A DNA stretch of 38,979 nt. Source: JBFLYN01 sp040756655 (GTDB taxonomy: Bacteria > Bacillota > Sulfobacillia > UBA8153). The stretch spans positions 1-38,979 of the forward strand of contig JBFLYN010000033.1 of NCBI GenBank assembly GCA_040756655.1, given 5' to 3'. Under the pieces are notes generated by a model, which worked only from the letters and a program-made list of their open reading frames with translations, searched no databases and had not been told where the DNA came from. Shown here piece by piece: positions 24,640-32,680 of this stretch. Positions within the stretch are counted from its first letter, which is position 1, and each line of letters starts with the position of its first letter. The position numbers and the translations under genes were made by a program.

Positions 24640-26412
24640 TCACTCCTTACGACCGTATTCTCTGACAACCCTTGGCGGCGAAAACCGTGGCAGCGCCACT
24701 TCCTGCTGGATAACCTCGACGCCGCCCGCACCTAACTTCAGCACGATGTTCTTCAGCCAGTTGACGTTGTCTGTTTTGGGGTAGTCCCGGCGGTAAAGAG
24801 CTCCCCGGCTTTCCCTGCGCGCCAGGCTGGCCCTGGCCACCAGTTCCACGATGTCCAGCATGTTCTCTACCTGCAAGGCCTCTATCCATTCCCGGTTATA
24901 GACCCTTGACTTACTCTTGAGTCCTAGGTCCGGAAGACCTTGAGTGCGGATATCCTTCACGGTTTCCAGGGCCTTCACCAGGCCGGACTCGTCCCGTACC
25001 ACCCCCACCTGGGTCCAAGCCAGCGACTGCAACTGCTTCCTGAGGTCCACCACGTCGGTACCACCCCGGCCCCGGAATACATGGAGAGACTTCTGGCGCA
25101 AGGCATCTACCTGGTCGAAATCCACCGCCAAGTCGTCGCTGGATAGGGCATACTCGGACGCGTAGATCCCGGCCCGGGGCCCCCAGACCTGGGTCATGGT
25201 GAGAGCATTGCCCGACACCCGGTTGGCGCCATGTATACTCCCAGTGCCCTCTCCCGCCGCAAACAGGCCCGGCACTCCCGTTTCACACCTGGCATTTATT
25301 TGCAGCCCGCCGTTCCAGAAGTGGCAGGCCGGGCCCGTCTCCATGGCGTCCTTGCCCAGGTCGGGAAGGTAGTCTCTCATGTTGAACCCGCCATACCTCA
25401 TGTGGGCCATGCTCTCTGGGAACCACTCAGAGGTGAATTCCCTCAGGTTATCCGGGAGGTGCTTTAGTGACAGGTAAGTGCCGCCATTGGGCCCACCCCG
25501 GCCTTCCAGCACTTCCACCATGGCGGCAATGGAGTTGACGTCCCGGGTCGTGTGTTCCAGGCGCTCCGGATCCCACTTGGACATGTACCGGTTCCCGTAC
25601 CGGTTGAGGGCGTGGGTCTCGATGTACGCGCTGAGCAGGTACGGGAAGTCCACGCCATCCAGTGAATCGGGCTTGAGGAGTGTGTAAGGCAGGAACATGG
25701 GGAATTCCATGTCTACCAAGGGGGCTCCTGCCCGGTAGGCCATGGCTAACCCATCGCCGGTAAGTTCATCCGGTGCGGTGGTGTGGGGGTAGACTCGCAT
25801 GGCCCCGCCCGTGCATAGGATGACGGCCCGGGCTTTGATCACAAAGAAGCTGCCGGTGGTGATGGAGATCCCCGCGGCTCCTACCACCGAGCCATCGCGG
25901 GTAAGCAGCTCCGTGAGCATCACGTTTTCCAGGAGCCTGATGTTCCGTCTCTTCTTCAGTTCCCGGGTCAGAACCCGGACAAACTCGGTGCCGGGTATCC
26001 AGACCCCACGTGGATAGGTGTGACCAGGGGCGTGAGTGAGCCGGTCGATACGAGCCCCCCAATCCACCAGCTCCTTGAGGCGGGCCGGGGCTTCCTCCGT
26101 GTGGATCCTGACCAGTTCCTGGTCGTTAAGATACTCACCCTCTTTGCACATGTCCTCGGCGAACTTCTCGGGGCTGTCCCGCCTATCCCCGGGTAGACCA
26201 AAAATATCCGCCGCAGACCGGCTGTCTATGTCGATATCCGCATCAGCAGTGAGGGTCGCCCCGGACTTCCCCACAAAACCCTTGGTGGCCACGATGACCG
26301 ACCCTACCCGGTCCGCCGCCCCCAGGGCAGCCCTGGCACCAGCCCCCTCGCTGCCGATTACCAGCACATCAGTGATCCAGACTTGCTCTGCCACTTTCTC
26401 CAAGGTAGGCAC
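24640..26412 (-). CDS. Fumarate reductase/succinate dehydrogenase-like flavoprotein
   Basis: The 590-residue product begins at GTG 26412 after AGGAGGAG. An N-terminal FAD-binding region (DVLVIGSEGAGARAALGA) is followed by AVILCTGGAMRVYP and the second FAD segment FAAGEGTGSIHGANRVSGNAL. CHFWNGGLQIN occupies the position of the HxMGG motif. The C-terminal helical domain (MLDIVELVARASLARRESRG, YRRDYP) is that of the FrdA/SdhA/AprA superfamily. The usual His for covalent FAD is not seen near KSGATLTADADID, so FAD is probably non-covalent. It likely reduces a double bond or oxidises a saturated acid with the small [2Fe-2S] partner. No membrane anchor is encoded nearby, so it should be soluble. Confidence 0.85.
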   Translation of the reverse strand: MPTLEKVAEQVWITDVLVIGSEGAGARAALGAADRVGSVIVATKGFVGKSGATLTADADIDIDSRSAADIFGLPGDRRDSPEKFAEDMCKEGEYLNDQELVRIHTEEAPARLKELVDWGARIDRLTHAPGHTYPRGVWIPGTEFVRVLTRELKKRRNIRLLENVMLTELLTRDGSVVGAAGISITTGSFFVIKARAVILCTGGAMRVYPHTTAPDELTGDGLAMAYRAGAPLVDMEFPMFLPYTLLKPDSLDGVDFPYLLSAYIETHALNRYGNRYMSKWDPERLEHTTRDVNSIAAMVEVLEGRGGPNGGTYLSLKHLPDNLREFTSEWFPESMAHMRYGGFNMRDYLPDLGKDAMETGPACHFWNGGLQINARCETGVPGLFAAGEGTGSIHGANRVSGNALTMTQVWGPRAGIYASEYALSSDDLAVDFDQVDALRQKSLHVFRGRGGTDVVDLRKQLQSLAWTQVGVVRDESGLVKALETVKDIRTQGLPDLGLKSKSRVYNREWIEALQVENMLDIVELVARASLARRESRGALYRRDYPKTDNVNWLKNIVLKLGAGGVEVIQQEVALPRFSPPRVVREYGRKE

Positions 26413-26427
26413 CGGAAACTCCTCCTC

Positions 26428-26709
26428 TCACGATTGGACTACGTATAACTCACGGCTCGCTCCCGAAAGGATCTCATAGCCAGTCTCTGTGACCAGTACG
26501 TTCTCTTCGACGCAGAATACCCCGTGCTCACTGACTACGCCGGGTTCGATGTTGATCACCATGCCCGGCTCAAGCATGGTGTGGTCGTAAGGGGCAATGT
26601 GCGGCGGTTCTGTTGATAAAAGGCCCAGGCCGTGACCACACCTTCCTGCCTCGAAGCTCATTTCGTAACCATACTGCTCCACGGCCCGGGCGCACTCCCG
26701 GGGAGGTGC
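26428..26709 (-). pseudogene. M24 (Xaa-Pro aminopeptidase-like) C-terminal fragment
   Basis: Translation gives the end of an M24 metallopeptidase: GHGLGLLSTEPPHIAPYD with the metal-ligand His, MVINIEPGVVSEHG with a metal-ligand Glu, and VEENVLVTETGYEIL with another. The frame is closed upstream by TGA at 26710-26712, so the N-terminal two-thirds and two Asp ligands are absent. An internal ATG at 26682 could start a short product but not an active enzyme. It lies 15 bases upstream of the flavoprotein start and would be transcribed with it. Confidence 0.8.
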
Positions 26710-27602
26710 TCATTATCAACGCTGAGCAAGAATACGCCTGTAAGAACACGCTGGCAGGTCTCCTGGGCCTTGAAGCAGGCGAGCGGTTGGTGATTTTCGT
26801 CGACTTCGGCCGCTCCTGGCTGGCCCGGGGCATGGCCCAAGCTGGGTCCGGCCTGGGCCTGGATGTCCGCGTCAAGGTTCTCGGCCGGGAAACCTCCCGG
26901 ATCAAAGTCGACGCCGAGTTGTCCGCTCTGGATGCAGGCGACGTGGTACTCTCGGCCCTATCGGCCGGGTTAGAGCCGCCAGCCTGGGCATCCCTGTTTC
27001 CGGCTCTGAGCTCACCGCCCGGTTTCACTGGTAGATCGGTAGCCATCCGCTCGAGCGTTCCCGGACCGGTCCTCCTGAGGATGCTGTCGTCAGATGCCGG
27101 CCAGGTAGAAGAGCAGGTCCAGGGGGTTTTGACGTACAACGCCTGCAACCACCTGGAAGTGACAGCGCCGGGGGGCGCGGTAGTTAGTTTCCCGGCGCGT
27201 AAGTTCCATGTCTTTACCCTGGAGGTTGGACGGATCATCGCCGTGGACGTTACGGCCGGAGAATGCGTGGCGGGCGGGAAGTTGCTGGACCCTTTGGGCC
27301 GGGTGGACCGGCCGGTAGTCCTCGCTGTAGAGCACGGGATGGTTGCTTCCATCACGGGTCAAAGGAGGGCTGACCGCCTGCGGGCGTGCCTGGCCCACCT
27401 GGAGCCGTCGTGCCGGCTCGTGGTGGAGCTGGGCTTTGGGTTGAGCCAGGGAATCCCCACCGGGTGCATTGCCGCCGACGAGTGCCTGGCCGGAACCTGT
27501 CACTTCGGACTAGGAGACAACCTTTTCTTCCGAGGGGCCAACCAGGCCCCGGTTCATCTCGACCTGGTGGTGGCCCACCCCACCCTGCGCGTGGCCGACT
27601 AG
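26706..27602 (+). CDS. M29 leucyl aminopeptidase-like protein
   Basis: About 298 residues. The N-terminal ACKNTLAGLLGLEAGERLVIFV, a mid-region HLEVTAPGGAVVSFPARKF, and the C-terminal ELGFGLSQGIPTGCIAADE, GTCHFGLGDNLFFRG and HLDLVVAHPTLRV resemble the M29 thermophilic aminopeptidase / 2,5-dihydroxypyridine dioxygenase superfamily, whose Glu and His ligands lie in those C-terminal blocks. The protein is shorter than typical M29 enzymes and enzymatic activity is uncertain. The start is problematic: GTG 26706 overlaps the ribosome binding site GGGGAGG, while an ATT at 26712 is ideally spaced from it. The gene begins exactly where the M24 remnant on the other strand breaks off. Confidence 0.65.
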   Translation: MLIINAEQEYACKNTLAGLLGLEAGERLVIFVDFGRSWLARGMAQAGSGLGLDVRVKVLGRETSRIKVDAELSALDAGDVVLSALSAGLEPPAWASLFPALSSPPGFTGRSVAIRSSVPGPVLLRMLSSDAGQVEEQVQGVLTYNACNHLEVTAPGGAVVSFPARKFHVFTLEVGRIIAVDVTAGECVAGGKLLDPLGRVDRPVVLAVEHGMVASITGQRRADRLRACLAHLEPSCRLVVELGFGLSQGIPTGCIAADECLAGTCHFGLGDNLFFRGANQAPVHLDLVVAHPTLRVAD

Positions 27603-29095
27603 ACCGGGACCCTACCCACCACCCGGTCACGTAGCCGCAGGTAGAAGGCGGGAAAGTGCTTCATCAAGAACCGCTTCAGACCCACTCCGACGGCGATGAT
27701 CGCATCTGCCGCCACCGCCAGCGAACGCCGGGGCAGAAGCGGCGAGCAGAGCACGGCTTCCAGGGCCCCCCGGCAAGCCCGTTGGGCCGGGTGTGGTAGG
27801 CGGTACAGCAACTGGTACACCCTGACCAGTGACTTGAAGTAGCGGTGCATGAACCACACCTGGGCCGAGCCATATCCAGGCTGCTTGAGCGGCATGTCGG
27901 ACTGGTAGTCCGAGCCTGACAGCCACCCGCGCTCCCAGGACAACCGGTGCAGGTCCGTCCCTGGGTAGGGATAAAAGATGCTCACTACCATGCGTTGCGG
28001 CCTGAGCCGGGCGTTGAGCCGGATGGTGGAGAGGGTGCTGTTGACCGTCTCGCCGGGCAGGTTGATCATGTTGTAGGCCAGGGTGGACATGTCCAGGTCC
28101 CGGCAAGTATCGAAGGCCTTCACCAGTTGCTCTTGGCTGATGGGACGGTTGAGCACTGCCCGGCGCAGCTCTTCGTCGCCAGTCTCAACTCCCATGTGGA
28201 CGAGATAGCACCCGGCCTCTTTGAGCGCGCAGACCACATCCCGGTCCACCAGGTTGGCTCGCAGGCGACAGCTGAAGGGGAGTCCAACCTCCCGCCGGTA
28301 GCGGCTGATGAAATCGGAAAACCACTCCCGGTTGAGGGGTAGGATGTCATCCATGAAGTTCAGGTAGCGCAAACCAGGGTAGCTCGTGCGCAGTTGCTCA
28401 AGGTAAACAATGGACCGCTCCGGGCTTCGAAACCGGGTATACCTGGCCGGGTTGGGGTACACCTTGCGCAATCCGTGGTTGCAGCAGTAGGCGCAGTTGT
28501 ACGGGCACCCCCGGGACAGCATCACCAGAGCCGTGGACATCTGGGAGGCCGCCAACCGACGGTAATCGAACAGGCTAAAGTCAGGCAAGGGGAGAGTATC
28601 CAGGTCCTCAACCAGTGGTGCCACCGGGTTACGCACCATCTGCCCGCCGCACCGTGTCCACACCCCGGGCAATTGCGACCAGTCTTCACCCTGCTCCACA
28701 GCCCGGCACAGGCCGGCCAGGATGTGCTCGCCTTCTCCGATGCACACAGCATCAATGCCCGGTGTGTCCAGAGTCTCCTGGGGAACCAGGGTGGCGTGGT
28801 ATCCTCCGCACACGGTGGGGATGTCATCATACTGCTTGGTCCAGAGGGCATACTGCCGGACATACGGGAACACGCTGGTGCGCGAGTTGAATCCCACCAG
28901 GTCGGGCTGGTAGGATGCCAGTTCGGCCAGGTATTCCCGCTCATGGGCTGGGCGCGTCAGGTGCATGAGGGCAACCTGGTGTCCTTGGCTTTTGAGCACG
29001 GCCGACAGGGAAGCCAACCCCTCTGAGTAGCTCCCGTGCTGGGCGGTACCGCCCTTGCTCTCCAGGAAGTCGGGGTAAACCAGCAGGACTCTCAC
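27599..29095 (-). CDS. B12-binding domain radical SAM protein
   Basis: The 498-residue product has an N-terminal cobalamin-binding Rossmann domain (RVLLVYPDFLESKGG, VALMHLTR, DLVGFNSRTS, VCGGYHATLVP), though the DxHxxG signature is absent. The radical SAM core starts at LSRGCPYNCAYCCNHG, with cluster cysteines near 197, 201 and 204. GVETGDEELRRAVLNRPIS and PGETVNSTL are typical of the BchE/HpnP-like class. The C-terminal ~90 residues are hydrophobic and basic, possibly peripheral to the membrane. Such enzymes methylate, rearrange or cyclise lipids, pigments or peptides; substrate unknown. Its stop overlaps that of the convergent M29-like gene by four bases. Confidence 0.88.
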   Translation of the reverse strand: MRVLLVYPDFLESKGGTAQHGSYSEGLASLSAVLKSQGHQVALMHLTRPAHEREYLAELASYQPDLVGFNSRTSVFPYVRQYALWTKQYDDIPTVCGGYHATLVPQETLDTPGIDAVCIGEGEHILAGLCRAVEQGEDWSQLPGVWTRCGGQMVRNPVAPLVEDLDTLPLPDFSLFDYRRLAASQMSTALVMLSRGCPYNCAYCCNHGLRKVYPNPARYTRFRSPERSIVYLEQLRTSYPGLRYLNFMDDILPLNREWFSDFISRYRREVGLPFSCRLRANLVDRDVVCALKEAGCYLVHMGVETGDEELRRAVLNRPISQEQLVKAFDTCRDLDMSTLAYNMINLPGETVNSTLSTIRLNARLRPQRMVVSIFYPYPGTDLHRLSWERGWLSGSDYQSDMPLKQPGYGSAQVWFMHRYFKSLVRVYQLLYRLPHPAQRACRGALEAVLCSPLLPRRSLAVAADAIIAVGVGLKRFLMKHFPAFYLRLRDRVVGRVPV

Positions 29096-29252
29096 GCCAT
29101 CACCTTCTCATGTCCCCATGACGATGGGGCCTTGGGATGGGTTCCACCCAGGAGGAAAGGGCCTTGGCGGCGGCGAACTGTTTCGTAATGCTGCCGCTGG
29201 ACGGGCCATGCCCGTACGGCGGTTGTGATGCTACTAAGGAGGCGCTCGAGTC

Positions 29253-30125
29253 ATGTCCGTGGTGTTCCTGCGCGGCCAGTTCCTACCCTTGGAAGAAGCA
29301 GCCGTGCCGTTTCTGGACCGGGGCTACCTGTTCGGCGATGGAGTCTACGAGGTCTACCGCCTGTACGGCGGGCGTCCCTTCACACGTGACCTGCACCTGG
29401 ACCGGTTTTACGCCAGCTGCCGCGGTATTGATCTAGAGGTGCCGTATTCTCGCCAGGAGCTGGTGGCCGTGCTGGAGCGTATCGAAGCCGGGGCCCCGGC
29501 TCACTGTTATATCTACTTCCACTTGACCCGGGGCCCGGCGCCCCGCATGCATGCATGGACAAGCGCCCACGACCCGGGGCTGGCAGTCATGGCCGTGGAG
29601 CTTGGGCCGGTACCAGAAGCCTGGTACCGGCGGGGCATCACCCTGATCACCTACGAGGACCTGCGGTGGGCCAGGTGCAACATCAAGTCCCTGAATCTTC
29701 TGGCCAACTGCATGGCCATGACCGAGGCCAAGGCCAAGGGAGCCTTTGAGGCCCTACTGGTGACCCGTGACGGGCTGGTGACTGAGTCTGCGGCCTCCAG
29801 CGCTTTTGCCGTCATCGATGGCTGTCTCCGCACTGCCCCGCTAAGCTGCAACATACTGCCCGGCATCACCCGGCACTTGGTACTCGAGATGGCCCGGGAG
29901 GCGGGCTTGCCTGTGGACGAGTCGGCCTTCACCCTCGAGCAACTCCAGCGGGCCTCGGAGGTGTTCATCACCAACACACCCTTTGAGATCATGCCCGTGA
30001 CTCTCCTGGATGGCAGGGAAGTGGACGGACCCGGGCCCATGACCAGGGAACTCATGAGAAGATATGCCCGGCGGGTGTTCGCGGACACCGGTCACCGGGC
30101 CATGTGCGCGGTGGCGTTGGATTAG
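29253..30125 (+). CDS. Class IV aminotransferase (D-amino-acid or branched-chain type)
   Basis: The 290-residue PLP enzyme has VPFLDRGYLFGDGVYEVYR at the N-terminus, CNIKSLNLLANCMA with the Schiff-base Lys near residue 147, VTESAASSAFAV, and NILPGITRHLVLEMAREAG, followed by EVFITNTPFEIMPV. Length and motifs fit D-alanine aminotransferase or branched-chain aminotransferase; the ITNTPFEIMPV ending favours the D-amino-acid type. AAGGAGG precedes ATG 29253. A strong terminator follows, so it is a single-gene unit divergent from the radical SAM gene. Confidence 0.85.
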   Translation: MSVVFLRGQFLPLEEAAVPFLDRGYLFGDGVYEVYRLYGGRPFTRDLHLDRFYASCRGIDLEVPYSRQELVAVLERIEAGAPAHCYIYFHLTRGPAPRMHAWTSAHDPGLAVMAVELGPVPEAWYRRGITLITYEDLRWARCNIKSLNLLANCMAMTEAKAKGAFEALLVTRDGLVTESAASSAFAVIDGCLRTAPLSCNILPGITRHLVLEMAREAGLPVDESAFTLEQLQRASEVFITNTPFEIMPVTLLDGREVDGPGPMTRELMRRYARRVFADTGHRAMCAVALD

Positions 30126-30138
30126 GGCACACGCGGAC

Positions 30139-30175
30139 CGGCGGCGGACTTCCAGGGTCCGCCGCCGTGTTTTTT
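30139..30175 (+). terminator. Strong Rho-independent terminator after the aminotransferase
   Basis: An 11-bp perfect stem (30139-30149 with 30157-30167, CGGCGGCGGAC/GTCCGCCGCCG) with a seven-base loop is followed by TGT and five more T. It lies 13 bases after the stop codon. Confidence 0.9.
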
Positions 30176-30273
30176 CCGCCGTACTCGGGAACCGGGCAGG
30201 CACTGGAACGTATTAGGTGGTAATGGTAAAAGCCTTTTTGTTGGACTTAGTATACAGGAGGGAGGGACTAGCT

Positions 30274-30729
30274 TTGGGCGCTTGGGTGTTCTGGCTCATG
30301 TTCGGGACGGTGCTAATGCTCTTGGAGATACTCACTCACGGTTTCCTGGTTATGTGGTTCGGCCTGGGAGCGCTGGCCGCGGCCGTACCGGCATACTTGG
30401 GAGCCGGTTTTGCCACGCAGACACTTACGTTCACGGTAGTTTCCACCATAGGTGTGGCGGCAACCCGCCGGTTTGCCAAGCGCGTGCTGGAAGGAGCGGT
30501 TACCCGGACGGCCTACGAAGCCCTGCCGGGCAAGATGGCGCGGGTGATCGGAACCATCCCGGCCAGTACCGGCATCGGCCTGGTGAAAGTGCTGGGAGAA
30601 GAGTGGTCCGCTCTGGCTGAGACTGATCGCGATATACTGCGTGGAGAACAGGTGGAAGTTCTCTCCGTTTCTGGTGTTCACCTGGTAGTACGCCCACTTC
30701 CCACAGAAAAGCCAAAGGAGGAGTCATGA
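30274..30729 (+). CDS. NfeD-family membrane protein
   Basis: From TTG 30274, with GGAGGGAGGG just upstream, about 151 residues: two or three N-terminal transmembrane helices (WVFWLMFGTVLMLLEILTHG, LVMWFGLGALAAAVPAYLGA, TFTVVSTIGVAATRRFA) and a C-terminal OB-fold domain (PGKMARVIGTIP, GLVKVLGEEWSALAE, RGEQVEVLSVSGVHLVV). This is the short NfeD type that works with stomatin-like proteins in membrane quality control. GTG 30217 is an alternative start but adds 19 residues not seen in the family. The stop overlaps the stomatin start, indicating translational coupling. Confidence 0.85.
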   Translation: MGAWVFWLMFGTVLMLLEILTHGFLVMWFGLGALAAAVPAYLGAGFATQTLTFTVVSTIGVAATRRFAKRVLEGAVTRTAYEALPGKMARVIGTIPASTGIGLVKVLGEEWSALAETDRDILRGEQVEVLSVSGVHLVVRPLPTEKPKEES

Positions 30730-31667
30730 TGCCCAGTGAGCTTTTCTTCCTGATCTACTGGATCCCGGCCCTGTTTGTGTTCTTGGTGGCCTTGTCGTCC
30801 ATCAAGGTCATCCGCCAGTCCACGGTGGGGTTGGTGGAGCGACTCGGCCGCTACCACCGAACGCTCCACAGCGGGCTTACCTTTGTGATACCGTTCATTG
30901 ACCGGGTCCTGCCTCGCATCGACCTGCGCGAGCAGGTGGTGGATTACCCGCCACAACCCGTGATTACCAAGGACAACGTGACCATGCACATTGACACGGT
31001 GATCTACTGCCAGGTCACCGATCCAGTGAAGTCCACCTACGAGATCACCAACCTGAGAGCGGGCATCGAGAAGCTCACCCAGACCACCATCCGTAATATC
31101 ATCGGGGATCTCTCGTTGGACGAAACCCTCACTTCTCGCGAGAAGATCAACGCCCAGCTCCGGTTGATCCTGGACGAGGCCACGGACAAGTGGGGTGTGA
31201 GGGTAAACCGGGTGGAGCTCAAGTCCATCGACCCGCCCAAAGACATCAAGGACGCCATGGAAAAGCAAATGCGCGCCGAGCGCGACAAGCGGGCCCAGAT
31301 CCTGGCTGCCGAGGGCGAAAGGCAGGCCGCCATACTCACGGCAGAGGGCCGCAAGCAGGCAGCCATCCTGGAGGCCGAGGCCAACAAGACCCGGGCCATC
31401 CTGGCCGCGGAAGCCGACAAGCAGCGCCAGGTGCTGGAGGCCGAGGGCCGGGCCGAGGCCATCCTGAAGGTAGCGGAAGCCAGGGCCAGGGGATTGACCC
31501 TTATCAAGAACGTACAGCCGGATAGCGCACTCTTGACGCTGCAGGGATTCGATGCCCTGCGCGACCTGGCCAACGGCCAGGCCACCAAGATCATCGTCCC
31601 CAACGACCTGGCGGGTCTTGCGGGATCCCTTAGTGCTCTGGCCGAAACAGCCAAGTCCGCCGGTTAG
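30726..31667 (+). CDS. SPFH/Band 7 (stomatin/slipin) protein
   Basis: The 313-residue product has one N-terminal transmembrane helix (~10-25), an SPFH domain (IRQSTVGLVERLGRYHR to NRVELKSIDPP) and a long Ala/Glu-rich coiled coil (~190-260) with repeated EAEGR/AAIL units, ending in a conserved tail (GFDALRDLANGQATKIIVP). It matches bacterial slipins (QmcA/YbbK type), which oligomerise at the membrane and act with NfeD. ATG 30726 and ATG 30729 are adjacent; AAAGGAGG is better spaced for the second. Confidence 0.93.
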   Translation: MMPSELFFLIYWIPALFVFLVALSSIKVIRQSTVGLVERLGRYHRTLHSGLTFVIPFIDRVLPRIDLREQVVDYPPQPVITKDNVTMHIDTVIYCQVTDPVKSTYEITNLRAGIEKLTQTTIRNIIGDLSLDETLTSREKINAQLRLILDEATDKWGVRVNRVELKSIDPPKDIKDAMEKQMRAERDKRAQILAAEGERQAAILTAEGRKQAAILEAEANKTRAILAAEADKQRQVLEAEGRAEAILKVAEARARGLTLIKNVQPDSALLTLQGFDALRDLANGQATKIIVPNDLAGLAGSLSALAETAKSAG

Positions 31668-31708
31668 CACTATAGCTACCGGGCAAACACAATCCGGGCG
31701 GGAGGAGC

Positions 31709-32573
31709 ATGACCATGGCGGCTGGTATTCCCGTAGTTCCTGCGGACCCATCTCCTGGGTACGGGTACCGGCGGCGGCTGTCTTTACTCTCCTTTGCAAC
31801 CTGTTGCTCCCGTTTCTGACGTGGGTGGCGGTGCTGATAGCGGCCGTGGTGGTCATCACCTATTACTCCCGCCGGCACGACGTACAATGGCGCCGGTGGC
31901 TGAGTCTGAACACGGGACCAGGGGGCTGGCCGGAGGTATGCCTGCTTGGCGCCGTGGTATTGGCAGTCAACGTGGTATTCATCGGGCTGGTCCACGCAGT
32001 TCCAGTCCTAGGCGAATTCCTGGCTCGTTTTTCGCGCGACCTGCCTGGGCAGCCTGTCCGGCAGCTCCTCTTTGTCATGCTGCTGGCTGCGCCGGTGGCG
32101 GAGGAGTTGGTCTTCCGTGGCCTGTTGCTCGGGACGCTGCGGAGGCGGGGAGACGGCAAGCCGTGCTGACCTCGGCGGTGGTATTCGGGATACTCCACGG
32201 ACCCGGTTTCCTGTCGGCCCTGCTCGCAGGCCTGGTGCTGGGTATCCTGGTGATCCGCACCGGTTCCTTGGTACCAGCCATTGCCCTCCACGTGGCTTGG
32301 AATGCAGTGGCGTCATTGTTGGGCATCAACTGCCCGTTTTGCCGGTACCCCGCCTTGGCGTGGACTTCCAGCTTGATCGTCCTCGGGGTCCTGCTCTGGG
32401 CAGCCCGCGGCACCTTGGGGCGGCTCGCGGGCTGGGCCCGCAGCGAACTAGCCCTGTCACCCAGGCAGGCCGGCCGGGAACTGGCGTTCATGGCTCGCCA
32501 CGGCTCCTTCTGGCTACTTTTCTTGGCGGTAGTTGCCGGCATGACGATGGCGCTGGTGATCAAAGCCGGTTGA
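31709..32573 (+). pseudogene. CPBP (CAAX-type) intramembrane protease, two frameshifts
   Basis: ATG 31709 behind GGGAGGAG begins MTMAAGIPVV. The reading then moves to a second frame near 31770-31790, which carries the first membrane helices and the catalytic motif 1 EELVFRGLLLGTLRRR. A third frame from about 32150 carries GILHGPGFLSALLAGLVLG, with the catalytic His of motif 2, and ALHVAWNAVASLL, motif 3. Adding one base at each of the two points, the second in the GGGG run at 32147-32150, restores about 288 residues. Motifs are all intact, so sequence error is plausible. CPBP proteases process prenylated or signal peptides or confer bacteriocin self-immunity. It follows the stomatin gene by 41 bases. 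Confidence 0.7.
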
Positions 32574-32580
32574 ACCCGGG

Positions 32581-32619
32581 CGGCAGGGTGGGCGGCTCTC
32601 CACCCTGCCGCTTCCTTTG
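32581..32619 (+). terminator. Terminator between CPBP gene and AOR gene
   Basis: An 11-bp perfect stem (32581-32591 with 32600-32610) and an eight-base loop lie just after the CPBP stop, followed by CTTCCTTT. The T-tract is imperfect. It separates the rightward CPBP transcript from the convergent AOR gene and may work in both directions. Confidence 0.65.
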
Positions 32620-32680
32620 AGAGCTAAACACCCAGCTTGGGGGGTGACGACACCGTGCAGGCGAACCGCTAAGCCGAAGA

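Noticed and set aside
29137..29252. Small upstream coding sequence or riboswitch before the aminotransferase
   Set aside because: The short frame from ATG 29137 has no family character, and the ACGGGC/GCCCGT hairpin near 29200 is too small to support a riboswitch call.
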